Origin: Nocardia wallacei
GTDB lineage: Bacteria; Actinomycetota; Actinomycetes; Mycobacteriales; Mycobacteriaceae
Length of the DNA stretch: 64,000 nt
Direction of reading: 5' to 3'
NCBI RefSeq assembly: GCF_014466955.1
Contig: NZ_AP023396.1
Location: 3,658,001 to 3,722,000, forward strand
Below, piece after piece: positions 43,652 through 52,619 of the stretch. Every line of letters starts with the position of its first letter. Position 1 is the stretch's first letter. Below the pieces are notes generated by a model. The model did no database searches, had not been told where the DNA came from, and saw only the letters and a list, made by a program, of their open reading frames with translations. A program made the translations under genes and the position numbers.

Positions 43652-44730
43652 TGAGCAGCACCGACCGACCGGCCCGCACGCGCGCGACGGCCGGTGCGCG
43701 GCGCCCCGGGCGGGCCCGGCGCGCTCCGATCACCCGGATCGTGCCGGCCGTGCTCGCCCTGGTCCTGATCGCCGTGCTCGCCGCCTGCGGGAGCCCCACC
43801 GCCGGCGCCGGGCACGGCCCCGCCACCGCCACCCTCGACCAGCTGGACCCGGTGCCGGTCGGGCCCGCGCCCGCCCCCGTCCTGCCCGCGACCGTGCGGT
43901 CCTTCGACGGCAGCGAGGTCACCGTCACCGACGCCGCCCGCATCGTCGCCGTCGACCGCTACGGCACCCTCGCCCAGACCGTGTGGGCGCTGGGGCTGGG
44001 CGCGAACCTGGTCGGGCGCTCCACCTCCGCGTCGTTCCCCGCCGTGCGGCAGGTGCCCAACGTCGCCGGCGGCAGCGGCAGCATCAACGTGGAAGCCGTT
44101 GCCGCACAACGGCCCACGGTGTTCCTCACCGACACCGTCAGCGCCACCCCCGCCCTGCGTGACCAGCTCAAAGCGCTCGGCATCACCGTGGTCTACTTCG
44201 ACCCCGACCGCCGCCTCGACACTGTCGGGCCGCAGATCGAGGCGGTCGCCGCCGCCCTCGGCGTCCCCGACCGAGGCCGCGCGCTCGCCCAGCGCACCGC
44301 CGCCGAGATCGCCGCCGCCACCGCCGCGGTGCCCCGCCGGCAGCCACCGCTGAAAATGGCGTTCCTGTACCTGCGCAGCAGCGCGATCACCATGATGGCC
44401 GGACCCGGATCGGGCGCCGACACCCTGGTCACCGCCCTGGGCGGCACCGACGCCGGGAGCGCCGCGGGCCTGACCGAACCGTTCACCCCGATCACCAGCG
44501 AGGCCATGATCGCCGCCGCCCCGGACGTGTTCCTGGTCATGACCGACGGCCTGAAATCCGTCGGCGGCGTCGAGGGCCTCACCAAGATCCCCGGCGTCGC
44601 CCAGACCCCGGCCGGGCGCGACCGGCGCGTCGTCGACATGTCCGACGCCGCCCTGCTCAGCTTCGGCCCCAACACCGGCCACGTCCTCGCCGCCCTGCGC
44701 GACGCGATCTACTCCCCGCACACCGCATGA
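43651..44730 (+). CDS. hmuT: Heme ABC transporter substrate-binding lipoprotein
   Basis: A 359-residue lipoprotein (lipobox LAAC, Cys46, after a long basic leader). The HmuT/BtuF-like body has RIVAVDRYGTLAQTVWALG and NLVGRSTSASFPAV, the pattern of bacterial hemin-binding proteins. It would capture heme outside the membrane and pass it to HmuU. Its stop overlaps the HmuU start (ATGA, 44727-44730). Heme specificity is inferred from pattern and operon, not proven. Confidence 0.85.
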   Translation: MSSTDRPARTRATAGARRPGRARRAPITRIVPAVLALVLIAVLAACGSPTAGAGHGPATATLDQLDPVPVGPAPAPVLPATVRSFDGSEVTVTDAARIVAVDRYGTLAQTVWALGLGANLVGRSTSASFPAVRQVPNVAGGSGSINVEAVAAQRPTVFLTDTVSATPALRDQLKALGITVVYFDPDRRLDTVGPQIEAVAAALGVPDRGRALAQRTAAEIAAATAAVPRRQPPLKMAFLYLRSSAITMMAGPGSGADTLVTALGGTDAGSAAGLTEPFTPITSEAMIAAAPDVFLVMTDGLKSVGGVEGLTKIPGVAQTPAGRDRRVVDMSDAALLSFGPNTGHVLAALRDAIYSPHTA

Positions 44731-45941
44731 GCGACGCCGACCCACCGGCAGGCGAGGCAGCCGCACCGGACGCTCCCGCCGCCGGCCGCCCGGCAGCCAC
44801 GCACGGGTCGTCACCGGAACGCATCCGCGTGGAACACGCTGTGCCGCAGCGCAATCCGAGCCGCCACGCCGCGGACGCGCCGGACGGGCACGGGGCACCG
44901 ACGCGGCGCTGGTCGAAGATATCGATCGTGTTCACCGTGTCGGCGCTGCTGCTGATCCTGCTGGCCATGTACTCCGCCGCGGTCGGGCAGGTGCCGACCA
45001 CACCCCTGGAAGTCACCGGCAGCGTCCTGCACAAGATCGGCCTGCCCTGGGGCCCGCTCCCGGCCCACCCCGCCGGTGAGGTCACGCTGTGGCAGGTGCG
45101 GTTCCCGCGCGTGGTGCTGGCCGTGCTCGTCGGGGCCGCGCTGGCCACCGCGGGCGCGCTGCTGCAGGGCGTGTTCGCCAACCCGCTCGCCGAACCCGGC
45201 GTCATCGGGGTATCAGCGGGAGCCGCGGTGGGAGCCGGGATCGTCATCGTCGTCGGTGAAGCGTTCGTGGCGGCGTGGTCGGTGGCCGCGGGCGCGTTCG
45301 TCGCCGGACTGGGCACCACCCTGCTGGTGTATCTGCTGTCGCGGTCGGGCGGGCGCATCGAGACCGTCACGCTCGTACTCACCGGCGTCGCGGTCAACGC
45401 CTTCGCCGGCGGGCTCATGGCGTTCCTGCTGTTCACCGCCTCCCCGCAGGCGCGCGACCAGATCGTGTTCTGGCAACTGGGCAGCCTCAACGGCGCCACC
45501 TGGCAGTCGGTGGCCGTGGTCGCGCCGCTCACCGTGCTCGGCATCGCCGCCGCCGTCGCGATGGCCCCGCGGCTGGACCTGCTCGCACTCGGCGAAGCCG
45601 CCGCCCGCCACCTCGGCGTGGACGTGGAACGCTTGCGCCGCAACGTCATTCTCGCCGTCGCGATCCTCGCCACCGCCGGCGTCGCGTTCACCGGCATCAT
45701 CATGTTCGTCGGGCTGATCGTGCCGCACCTGGTGCGCATGCTGGTCGGCCCCGGCCACCGCGTCCTGATCCCGCTGTCGGCGCTGATCGGCGCACTCATC
45801 CTGCTCGCCGCCGACGTCGGCGCCCGCACCCTGGTCACCAACGCCGACCTCCCCCTGGGCATCCTCACCTCCCTCATCGGCGGCCCCTTCTTCTTCTGGC
45901 TGCTGCGCCGCACCCGCGCCCGCGCAGGAGGCTGGGCATGA
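44727..45941 (+). CDS. hmuU: Heme ABC transporter permease (FecCD family)
   Basis: A 404-residue permease. The first 60 residues are a hydrophilic extension; the FecCD core follows with LWQVRFPRVVLAVLVGAAL, GALLQGVFANPLAEPGVIGVSAGA (GALLQGVFANPLAEP is the family block) and IIMFVGLIVPHLVRMLVGPGHR. About ten membrane segments. Four-base overlaps with hmuT and with the His-repeat ORF downstream. Confidence 0.92.
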   Translation: MSDADPPAGEAAAPDAPAAGRPAATHGSSPERIRVEHAVPQRNPSRHAADAPDGHGAPTRRWSKISIVFTVSALLLILLAMYSAAVGQVPTTPLEVTGSVLHKIGLPWGPLPAHPAGEVTLWQVRFPRVVLAVLVGAALATAGALLQGVFANPLAEPGVIGVSAGAAVGAGIVIVVGEAFVAAWSVAAGAFVAGLGTTLLVYLLSRSGGRIETVTLVLTGVAVNAFAGGLMAFLLFTASPQARDQIVFWQLGSLNGATWQSVAVVAPLTVLGIAAAVAMAPRLDLLALGEAAARHLGVDVERLRRNVILAVAILATAGVAFTGIIMFVGLIVPHLVRMLVGPGHRVLIPLSALIGALILLAADVGARTLVTNADLPLGILTSLIGGPFFFWLLRRTRARAGGWA

Positions 45942-46375
45942 GCGCGACGCCGAGCGTCGGCGAGCGGCCCGGCATGGGCGCGACGCCGCACACGCCGGAC
46001 AGCGGGCAGAACCGGGCAGCCGAGCGTGGGCGGGTGGCTGTGCATGAGTCCGAGACCGCGCATGCGGTTGACCGCGGGCCGCGGGTAACCGGGCATGAGC
46101 GGGACGCCGCGCACACGCCGAACGGTGGGGACGGGTGGACGGCCGAGCATGGGCGGGCAACCGGGTATGAGTGCGAAACCACGCACACGGCGAACCGCGG
46201 GCAGCGGGCAACCGGGCACACGCGGAACGGCACGCACACGCCGGACTGTGGACAGGAGCGGGCGGCCGAGCATGGGCGGGTGGCCGGGTGTGCTGGAAGC
46301 CGCGCACGAACAGAACGCGGGCAGGAACGGCCGGCCGTGAACCGCAGCGCGGCCAGGACCGGGAGGGTGCGGTGA
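45938..46375 (+). CDS. His-repeat protein encoded between hmuU and hmuV (novel)
   Basis: A 145-residue ORF with ATG overlapping the hmuU stop (ATGA, 45938-45941), AGGAGG 6 nt upstream (45926-45931), and a TGA overlapping the hmuV GTG (GTGA, 46372-46375). The body is alternating repeats: 23-24-residue units (45971-46039, 46091-46162, 46214-46285) and 17-residue units (46040-46090, 46163-46213). Three units carry H-x5-H (HESETAH, HERDAAH, HTRNGTH); ten His and three Cys in all. No signal peptide or membrane segment, so cytoplasmic. It may bind heme or a metal passing through the transporter (inference). No known family recognised. Confidence 0.6.
   Translation: MSATPSVGERPGMGATPHTPDSGQNRAAERGRVAVHESETAHAVDRGPRVTGHERDAAHTPNGGDGWTAEHGRATGYECETTHTANRGQRATGHTRNGTHTPDCGQERAAEHGRVAGCAGSRARTERGQERPAVNRSAARTGRVR
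45971..46340 (+). repeat. In-frame tandem repeat inside the His-repeat ORF
   Basis: A period of about 120-123 bp (69-72 plus 51 bp) repeated nearly three times; the last 51-bp half is degenerate. Every unit is a multiple of 3. Recurring DNA words include GAGCATGGGCGGG and CGCACACGCC. Confidence 0.85.
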
Positions 46376-47220
46376 CCAGTGTGATGCACCGGGTGGCACA
46401 GGTTCTCGCGCGGCAACACGAAATGCCGGAACCGCCCGCGGCCGGGACGGTCACTCTGCGGGCCCGGCAGGTCAGCGTCGACCGCGGCGCCGGGGGCCGC
46501 GTGCTCGACCACGTGGACATCGACGTGGTGGCGGGCCAGATCCTGGCGCTGGTCGGCCCGAACGGCGCCGGGAAATCGACGCTGCTCGGGGCACTGTCGG
46601 GGGAACTCGACACCGCCACCGGCACAGTCGAACTCGACGGCCGGCCGATCCAGCGGTGGACGCCGGTCGACATGGCCCGCCGCCGCGCCGTCCTGCCCCA
46701 GACCCACACCGTCGGCTTCCCCTTCACCGCCCGCGAGGTCGTCGCCATGGGCCGCGCGCCATGGGCGCGCACCACCCGCCAGGACGACGACGAGACCGCC
46801 ATCGCCGCCGCGCTGGCCGCCACCGACACCGAACACCTCGCCGCCCGGCCCTTCCCCGCCCTGTCCGGCGGCGAACGCGCCCGCGTCGCCCTCGCCCGCG
46901 TCCTGGCCCAGGACACCCCCACCCTGCTGCTCGACGAACCCACCGCCGCACTCGATCTCGGCCACCAGGAACAGGTCCTGCGCCTGGCCCGCGCCCGCGC
47001 CGGACACGGCGCCGCCGTCGTGGTCGTCCTGCACGACCTCGGCATCGCCGCCGCCTACGCCGACCGCGTCGCCGTCCTGGAATCCGGCCACCTCGCCGCC
47101 TGCGGCCCCCCGCGCGACATCCTCACCACCACCCTGCTGTCCCGCGTCTACCAGCACCCGGTAGAAGTCTTCGACCACCCCCGCACCGGCGCCCAACTGG
47201 TCCTGCCCGCCCGCGGCTGA
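46372..47220 (+). CDS. hmuV: Heme ABC transporter ATPase
   Basis: A 282-residue ATPase: Walker A GPNGAGKST, Q-loop in VLPQTHTV, HmuV-like FPFTAREVVAMGRAPW, signature LSGGERARVALARVLAQ, Walker B LLLDEP, switch His in VVLHDLG. GTG at 46372 overlaps the stop of the His-repeat ORF and follows GGGAGGG. Confidence 0.94.
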   Translation: MTSVMHRVAQVLARQHEMPEPPAAGTVTLRARQVSVDRGAGGRVLDHVDIDVVAGQILALVGPNGAGKSTLLGALSGELDTATGTVELDGRPIQRWTPVDMARRRAVLPQTHTVGFPFTAREVVAMGRAPWARTTRQDDDETAIAAALAATDTEHLAARPFPALSGGERARVALARVLAQDTPTLLLDEPTAALDLGHQEQVLRLARARAGHGAAVVVVLHDLGIAAAYADRVAVLESGHLAACGPPRDILTTTLLSRVYQHPVEVFDHPRTGAQLVLPARG

Positions 47221-47382
47221 CCCCGGCGCGGGCCGACCGGTGCCCGGGACACCTCGAGAGGCGACGCCCGCGCAGACCGAGCGCGCGGCACGGCGCCGCT
47301 GCGGTCCCGCTCGCCTCGGCGACAAGCGCTGTGCGGGCCCCCACGGCAATCGGCCCGGGCGGTATCGCCCAGCCCCGGACAG

Positions 47383-47419
47383 CATTCCGGGCGGGGCACA
47401 GGCCGCCCCGCCCGGAATG
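47383..47419. terminator. Strong bidirectional terminator
   Basis: Arms CATTCCGGGCGGGGC and GCCCCGCCCGGAATG form a perfect 15-bp stem with a 7-nt loop, after hmuV and before the convergent 53-residue gene. Confidence 0.88.
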
Positions 47420-47500
47420 GACGTCATACCAGCTCGTCACGGTGTCGTGCACCTGGCCGCGCCGTCGTAACAGGTTGTCGCGCCGAGGTTCTCGGCTCGC

Positions 47501-47662
47501 CTACCGGTCGGGCCGGTCGTCGTCCTCGTCCGGGCGGGCATGATCCGGGACGCCGGGGTTCGGATCCCGGGCGAGATCGATCAGCGGATGCACGCCGGCG
47601 CCCTCCGGCGCCGCGTGTTTGCCGTGGCTCGTCGTCTGCTGCGTATCCCCGTCGTTGGTCAC
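47501..47662 (-). CDS. Small acidic protein, 53 residues
   Basis: A GTG start with TAACCT (47675-47670) exactly 7 nt upstream, the leaderless pattern seen across the window. It encodes a hydrophilic protein: MTNDGDTQQTTSHGK start, HPLIDLARDPNPGVPDHARP middle, and an acidic end rich in Asp. It has its own convergent terminator. No family recognised. Confidence 0.6.
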   Translation of the reverse strand: MTNDGDTQQTTSHGKHAAPEGAGVHPLIDLARDPNPGVPDHARPDEDDDRPDR

Positions 47663-47713
47663 GCCCTTCAGGTTAACGGAGCACCGTGCTCCGGTTGCAA
47701 CCCGCCACGCGTG

Positions 47714-49807
47714 TCACCGCCACACCAGCTTGAGCACCGCCGGGGTCAGCAGCATCCGAATCACGGTGGCGTCCAGCACCAATGCCGCGATCATCCCGTA
47801 GGCGATGTATTTCATCAGCACCAGATCCGAGAACCCGAACGCGCCGGTGACCACGATCAGGATCGCCGCGGCCGAGGTGATCACCCCGCCGGTGTGGGCG
47901 ACACCGTACCGGATCGCCTCCGCCGGCTCCGCCCCGTTCGCCCGCGCCTCGGCCATCCGCGACTGCAGGAACACCTCGTAATCGGTCGACAACCCGAACA
48001 GCACCGTCACGATCAGCACCAGCACCGCGAACATCAACGGCCCCGGCGTGAAATGAAACAGCCCCGCCCCGTGCCCCTCCACGAAGATCCAGGTCAAAAT
48101 GCCCAGCGTGGCACCGAGACTCAGCGCGCTCATCACCACCGCCTTCACCGCCAGCACCAGCGACCGGAACGCCGCATACATCAGCGCCACGGCGGCGAGC
48201 ACCAGAATCGCCGCCAGCAGCGGCAGACCGTCGATCAGACCGCGGATGGCGTCACGTTCCAGCGCCGGCACGCCCGCGACCATCACCCGCACCCCCGGCG
48301 GTTCCGCGATCGCGCGCAGCGCCGCGATCGCCGCGTCGGCGTCGCGCTCGTCGACCAGCCCGGTCGCCAGCACGTTCACCCCGTTGGTGGTCGGCGCGGA
48401 CGCCTCGAACGGCCCGGTCAGCCCCGGCACGAAATTGGCCTGGAACCGGATGTCGGACAACTGCTGCGCGTCCGCGCCCACCACCACCAATTTCAATGGC
48501 TCGGTACGGAATTCGGGGAACAGGGCGTCGAACTTCTCCTGCGCCACCCGCGCCGGGGCGTCCTGGGCCAGATAGCGTTCACTCAAACCGCCGAAAGCGA
48601 TGTGGCGGAACGGGATCAGCAGCGCGAGCAGCGCCAGCACCACCGGCACGATCACCCGCGCCGGGCGACGCATCGCGAAACTCGCCAGCCGGGCGAAGAA
48701 CCCGTCGTCGAGCTGCTCGGCGGTGCGGATCCCGGCGAACCGGCCCCACCCCCACAGGTCGATGCGCCGGCCCACGATACCCAGCGCCGCCGGCAGCGCC
48801 GTCACCGACAGCAGCGCCGCCAGCAGCACCGAGCTGATGCCGCCGTAGGGCACCGACCGCAGCACCCCGTTCGGGTAGATGAACAACGCGCCCAGACTCA
48901 CCGCGATGATCGCCGCCGAGAACAGCACCGTGCGGCCCGCGGTGGCGACCGTGCGGGCCGTGGCCTCCTCCACGCTGCGCCCCGCCGCCAGCTCCTCCCG
49001 GAACCGGGTCACCGCGAACAGCCCGTAGTCGATGGCCAGGCCCAGACTGACCAGGGTCACCACCGCGCTGGCGAACACGTTCACATCGATGTAGCCGGTC
49101 AGGGTCCGCATCATGCCCTGACTGCCCAGGATCGTCATACCGCCGATCAGCACCGGCAGCAGCGCCCCCACCACACCACCGAACACGAAATACAGCAGCA
49201 CCGCCACCAGCGGCAGCGCGATCAGCTCCGCGCGGTGGATATCGCGCTGCATACCGATATTGATGCCCTCCACCACCGGTTGCAGGCCCGCCAGCTGCAC
49301 CGTCGTCCCGCCCGGCCCGCCGCCCGCGACCCCGGCGGCCAGTTCGTCTTTCACGGCGAGATAGTTGTTCACCGACTCGGTGTCCTCCCCGCGCAGCCCG
49401 ATACTGGCGAAGGCGTGCGTGCGGGAGGCGTCGGCGAACTGGCCCATCATCGAGCCGTCGAAGTAGCTGTCGATCTTCTGGATGCGGTCGGGATATTTCG
49501 CGCGCAACTGTGCCAGCGCGGTCGTGACCGCGGCCCGCACCGGCGGGTCGTCGACGGTGCGGCCCGGCGGGGCGGTGTAGAGGACGATGATGTCGGCGTC
49601 GCGGTCGCGGCCGAAGGTCTCGTCGGCGATCTTGGAAGCCACCACCGATTCGCTGTGCTCGTCGAACCAGCCGCCCTGGGTCAGCCGCGGGCCCAGGTCG
49701 CGGCCGAACAACCCCGACAGCGCGACCACCGCGAGCGCGACGGCCAGCACCACGAACCGGTGGCGGTGCACGAACCGGCCCCACCGCATCGACAACTGCC
49801 GCACCAC
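47714..49807 (-). CDS. MMPL-family RND transporter
   Basis: A 697-residue RND transporter with two halves, each a membrane helix, an external loop and five helices: LGLAIDYGLFAVTRFREEL (with the proton-path Asp-Tyr) in the first, LFGLSTDYEVFLQSRMAE in the second. MMPL proteins export lipids or siderophores in mycolic-acid bacteria. GTG at 49807 is used; the gene starts 8 bp after the lipoprotein stop, so the two are an operon. Substrate unknown. Confidence 0.92.
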   Translation of the reverse strand: MVRQLSMRWGRFVHRHRFVVLAVALAVVALSGLFGRDLGPRLTQGGWFDEHSESVVASKIADETFGRDRDADIIVLYTAPPGRTVDDPPVRAAVTTALAQLRAKYPDRIQKIDSYFDGSMMGQFADASRTHAFASIGLRGEDTESVNNYLAVKDELAAGVAGGGPGGTTVQLAGLQPVVEGINIGMQRDIHRAELIALPLVAVLLYFVFGGVVGALLPVLIGGMTILGSQGMMRTLTGYIDVNVFASAVVTLVSLGLAIDYGLFAVTRFREELAAGRSVEEATARTVATAGRTVLFSAAIIAVSLGALFIYPNGVLRSVPYGGISSVLLAALLSVTALPAALGIVGRRIDLWGWGRFAGIRTAEQLDDGFFARLASFAMRRPARVIVPVVLALLALLIPFRHIAFGGLSERYLAQDAPARVAQEKFDALFPEFRTEPLKLVVVGADAQQLSDIRFQANFVPGLTGPFEASAPTTNGVNVLATGLVDERDADAAIAALRAIAEPPGVRVMVAGVPALERDAIRGLIDGLPLLAAILVLAAVALMYAAFRSLVLAVKAVVMSALSLGATLGILTWIFVEGHGAGLFHFTPGPLMFAVLVLIVTVLFGLSTDYEVFLQSRMAEARANGAEPAEAIRYGVAHTGGVITSAAAILIVVTGAFGFSDLVLMKYIAYGMIAALVLDATVIRMLLTPAVLKLVWR

Positions 49808-49815
49808 AGCCGAAC

Positions 49816-50349
49816 TCAGCCGCAGGCCGCGGTCTTGTAGTCCGCCGAGCGCAGGATCCCGCACAGGTCTGCGCGGGAGATCTTCCAGGTGCCGTCCCTG
49901 TCGACGAAATGCACGATCGTGGTGCGCACGTTGGACCCGGTGCCGTCCTTGTCCAGGCGCATGGTGGCGGTGAGGGTGCCGTCGCGGTTGTCGAAGACCG
50001 GATCGGTGACGCCGTAGACCGCGTGGGGGTTGTCCTGCATCGCGCGGTACATGTCGGGGATGGCGTCCTTGAACGCCTCGCCGTCCTCGATCAGGGCGGT
50101 GCGCTCGCTGTCGGGCAGCGACGGGTCCAGCGCGCGCTTGATCTGCGCGTCGAGTTCGGCGGCGGTCGGGATCGGCGGGCGCAGCGCCCGGCTGGTCGCG
50201 GCGGCCTGCGACGAGGACGTCATGGCGGCATACGCCGAGGAGCGGGCCGCGGCCACCGAATCCTCGTCGGTGTCGCTGCCGCACGCCCCCGCCAGCACGG
50301 TCAGCGTCAGCAGCGGCAGCAGCGCCGCTGCCGATCGTCGCAATGCCAT
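49816..50349 (-). CDS. MTB12-like secreted lipoprotein
   Basis: A 177-residue lipoprotein (LAGAC, Cys23). The mature part (AELDAQIKRALDPSLPD..., then VFDNRDGTLTATMRL and WKISRADLCGIL) resembles the low-molecular-weight antigen MTB12 C-terminal domain, an NTF2-like fold. ATG at 50349 follows GAGG. Precedes and probably works with the MMPL transporter. Confidence 0.78.
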   Translation of the reverse strand: MALRRSAAALLPLLTLTVLAGACGSDTDEDSVAAARSSAYAAMTSSSQAAATSRALRPPIPTAAELDAQIKRALDPSLPDSERTALIEDGEAFKDAIPDMYRAMQDNPHAVYGVTDPVFDNRDGTLTATMRLDKDGTGSNVRTTIVHFVDRDGTWKISRADLCGILRSADYKTAACG

Positions 50350-50778
50350 CTGCGTCCTCACCGTCGTCGAAAGTTACCGGTAGTTCTCCTACAGTCTGTC
50401 ATGCGCCGCGCCCCACCCCACGCATCTCCGGCCCTCCGACGAAATGCCTTGGCGGGCAACGGGTTACGAAAGTATCGGCGGCAAGACGGTGCGAGGGCCG
50501 TGGGCAAGCTGCCGAAGCACCGTGGGCAAGAAGCTGCCGAAGCTGCGGGGGCAAGGAGCTGCCGAGCACCGTGGGCGAGGAGCTGCCGAAGCTGCGGGGG
50601 CACAGAGCTGCGGGGGCAAAGAACGGCGCCGGGTGCTGGTGGGTGCGAAACATTGGGGCGAGGAGTTGCCGGAGTATTCGGGGACGAAGGCTATGGCCGG
50701 TGAGGACCGGGGTGTTCGGGCGAGGAGTGGTCGCGGTGGCGCCGGGTGCGGAATTGCCCCGGTGTCGGCGGTGAGGGG
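50350..50778. repeat. Gene-free region with imperfect tandem repeats
   Basis: 429 bp. From about 50497 to 50640 the words GTGGGC(A/G)AG, AGCTGCCGAAGC and TGCGGGGGCA recur in a 22-49 bp rhythm; a weaker copy is at 50655-50680. All frames are open but no gene-like start or family was found. Confidence 0.65.
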
Positions 50779-51117
50779 TTACCGGCCGTCGAGGACGGCG
50801 CCGAGGCGGCCGAGCAGCCCGCGGGCGGTCGTGCTGGCGCGGTCGGGGACCGGGGTGGCGGCGGCGATCAGGTCGCGTACCGCGGCGACGACACTGCGCT
50901 CGTCGCCGAGGTCGATATCGGTGACCCCCGCCGCGGCGACGGCCGTCACGTCCTCCGGGCCGGGCACCGCGGTGGACCGGGCGGCCTCGGCGCGGTAGAT
51001 CTCGAGGGCCAGCGTGGCACCGACCGTGCGGAAGGCGAACCAGCGCCCGTCACCGGTGACACCGAAACCGTGCGCGAACGGACCGACGGTAATGTCCTCG
51101 ACGATGAATCCAGACAT
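50779..51117 (-). CDS. Conserved mycobacterial-type protein (Rv2137c-like)
   Basis: A 112-residue protein starting MSGFIVEDITVGPFAHGFGV, close to the start of Rv2137c-type proteins. A two-layer alpha/beta start is followed by an Ala-rich helical end. No signal peptide. ATG at 51117 is used; TTG at 51132 has the better ribosome site (AGGGAG). It is divergent from the LppL-like gene, the same order as in M. tuberculosis. Function unknown. Confidence 0.75.
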   Translation of the reverse strand: MSGFIVEDITVGPFAHGFGVTGDGRWFAFRTVGATLALEIYRAEAARSTAVPGPEDVTAVAAAGVTDIDLGDERSVVAAVRDLIAAATPVPDRASTTARGLLGRLGAVLDGR

Positions 51118-51330
51118 GCGGTCTGTTTTCAACGCGTCTCCCTGGCTCGGCAGTGATGCACTGTCCACGGTAACCCGCCGGTGCGACAGAATGGCACGGC
51201 CGTCCCTGACGTGTCGCCGAAACGCGATGCCCGGGAAAGACCCCGGCGCGCGGTGACCGTCCGCGACCATGGTCAGATGAAGACGCACGCATGAATCGTC
51301 GGCAGTCGGCGCGAGTGAGGAGTTCGGGGC

Positions 51331-52365
51331 ATGGGTGGTCGCGGGAACCGGCCGGGCGGCCGCAGGTGGCGGGGATGGCCCGTGGCGCTCGCCGCCGCCG
51401 TCGCGGTGACCGTCGCGGGCTGCTCGTCGGGCGGCGATGACCACGCCACCGGTCCGGGCGCCGCCCCCGCCACCGCCGCGGTCGCACCGCCCGCCGCCAC
51501 GCCCGCCGGGACGGTGACCCCCGCCGGACCCGTCGCGGCCCTGCTGGCCGAGCCCGCGACCGGGCGCGTCGCGGTCCTCGACACCGACCGCGTGACCCTG
51601 CGGCTCCTGGACGCCGCCGCGCCCGCCCGCACCCTCACCCTGCCCGCCCCGGCCACCACCCTCGCCGCTGGCGCCCCCGGGCAGATCCTCGCCACCGCGG
51701 GCCGTGTGCTGGTGCGGATCGACGCCGCCACCAGCGAGTTGCGCAGCACCCCGCTCGACGGTGAGGGCCGCGCCGCGGCCCGGCGCGCCGACGGCACCGT
51801 CGCGGTCGGCCTGGCCGGGGGCCGCGTGGCGATCCTCACCCCGGAAGGGCAAGTGGCACAGACGATCTCGGACCTGCCGGGCATCGACGCGCTCGCCGCC
51901 GCCGGCAACGCCGTCGCCGTGCTCGACCGCGCCCAGACCGTCCTCACCCAGCTCGACCTCGGCGACGGCGCACCCGGACTGGCCCTGCGGGCCGGCCTCG
52001 GCGCCACCCAGCTGACCGCCGACCACTTCGGCCGGCTGCTGGTCACCGACACCGCCGGGGGCGCGCTGCTGGTCTACACCGCCGATCCGCTCGTCCTGCA
52101 CCAGCGCTTCCCGGTAGGCTCGTCGCCCTACGCGATCGCCTACGATCAGCGGTCCGAGACCGTGTGGGTGACGCTGACCGCGAGCAACGAAGTGGCCGGC
52201 TTCGACCTGTCGACAGGTATACCGGAGGAAGTGGGACGCTTCGCGACGGTACGCCAGCCCGACACGCTGACCATCGACCCACGCACCGGCGACATGTTCG
52301 TGGGATCCGCCACCGGCGACGGCCTGCAGCGGATCGGCGCGGACGAGAGGAAGAGAGGGCAGTGA
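51331..52365 (+). CDS. LppL-like beta-propeller lipoprotein
   Basis: A 344-residue lipoprotein (VAGC, Cys31) with repeated strands of YncE/SMP-30-like propeller blades ([60 protein letters not shown]). It sits outside the membrane just before pyrD as LppL does in mycobacteria. Function unknown. Confidence 0.85.
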   Translation: MGGRGNRPGGRRWRGWPVALAAAVAVTVAGCSSGGDDHATGPGAAPATAAVAPPAATPAGTVTPAGPVAALLAEPATGRVAVLDTDRVTLRLLDAAAPARTLTLPAPATTLAAGAPGQILATAGRVLVRIDAATSELRSTPLDGEGRAAARRADGTVAVGLAGGRVAILTPEGQVAQTISDLPGIDALAAAGNAVAVLDRAQTVLTQLDLGDGAPGLALRAGLGATQLTADHFGRLLVTDTAGGALLVYTADPLVLHQRFPVGSSPYAIAYDQRSETVWVTLTASNEVAGFDLSTGIPEEVGRFATVRQPDTLTIDPRTGDMFVGSATGDGLQRIGADERKRGQ

Positions 52366-52619
52366 TGACTCGGGCCTCGGCGCACCGCAGGTCGATCCCC
52401 GCCGACTGGGAGGAGACCAGCGAAGAGGGAGAATACGAATACGTCCCGCTCCGACTACCTCCCGAGGTCACCCGCGTGACCGCCTCGATGCGGCTGGCGA
52501 TCCAGGCCGAATTCGGCGGCTGGGAACTCTCGCGCGTCCGCGCCTACACCGACGGCAGCCGCAAGGTGCTGCTGCGCCGCCGCAAGACCACCTTCCCCGT
52601 CGCGGAAACGGGGATGTGA
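52365..52619 (+). CDS. DUF5703 family small protein
   Basis: An 84-residue protein: [13 protein letters not shown] start (here [18 protein letters not shown]), then [24 protein letters not shown], the typical DUF5703 block. Its ATG overlaps the lipoprotein stop (TGATG) and its end overlaps pyrD (GTGA). Function unknown. Confidence 0.85.
   Translation: MTRASAHRRSIPADWEETSEEGEYEYVPLRLPPEVTRVTASMRLAIQAEFGGWELSRVRAYTDGSRKVLLRRRKTTFPVAETGM

Noticed and set aside
46095..46340. Alternative reading frames through the heme-operon repeat
   Set aside because: All frames are open because of composition, but only the frame from 45938 has the AGGAGG site and the stop/start overlaps with both neighbours.
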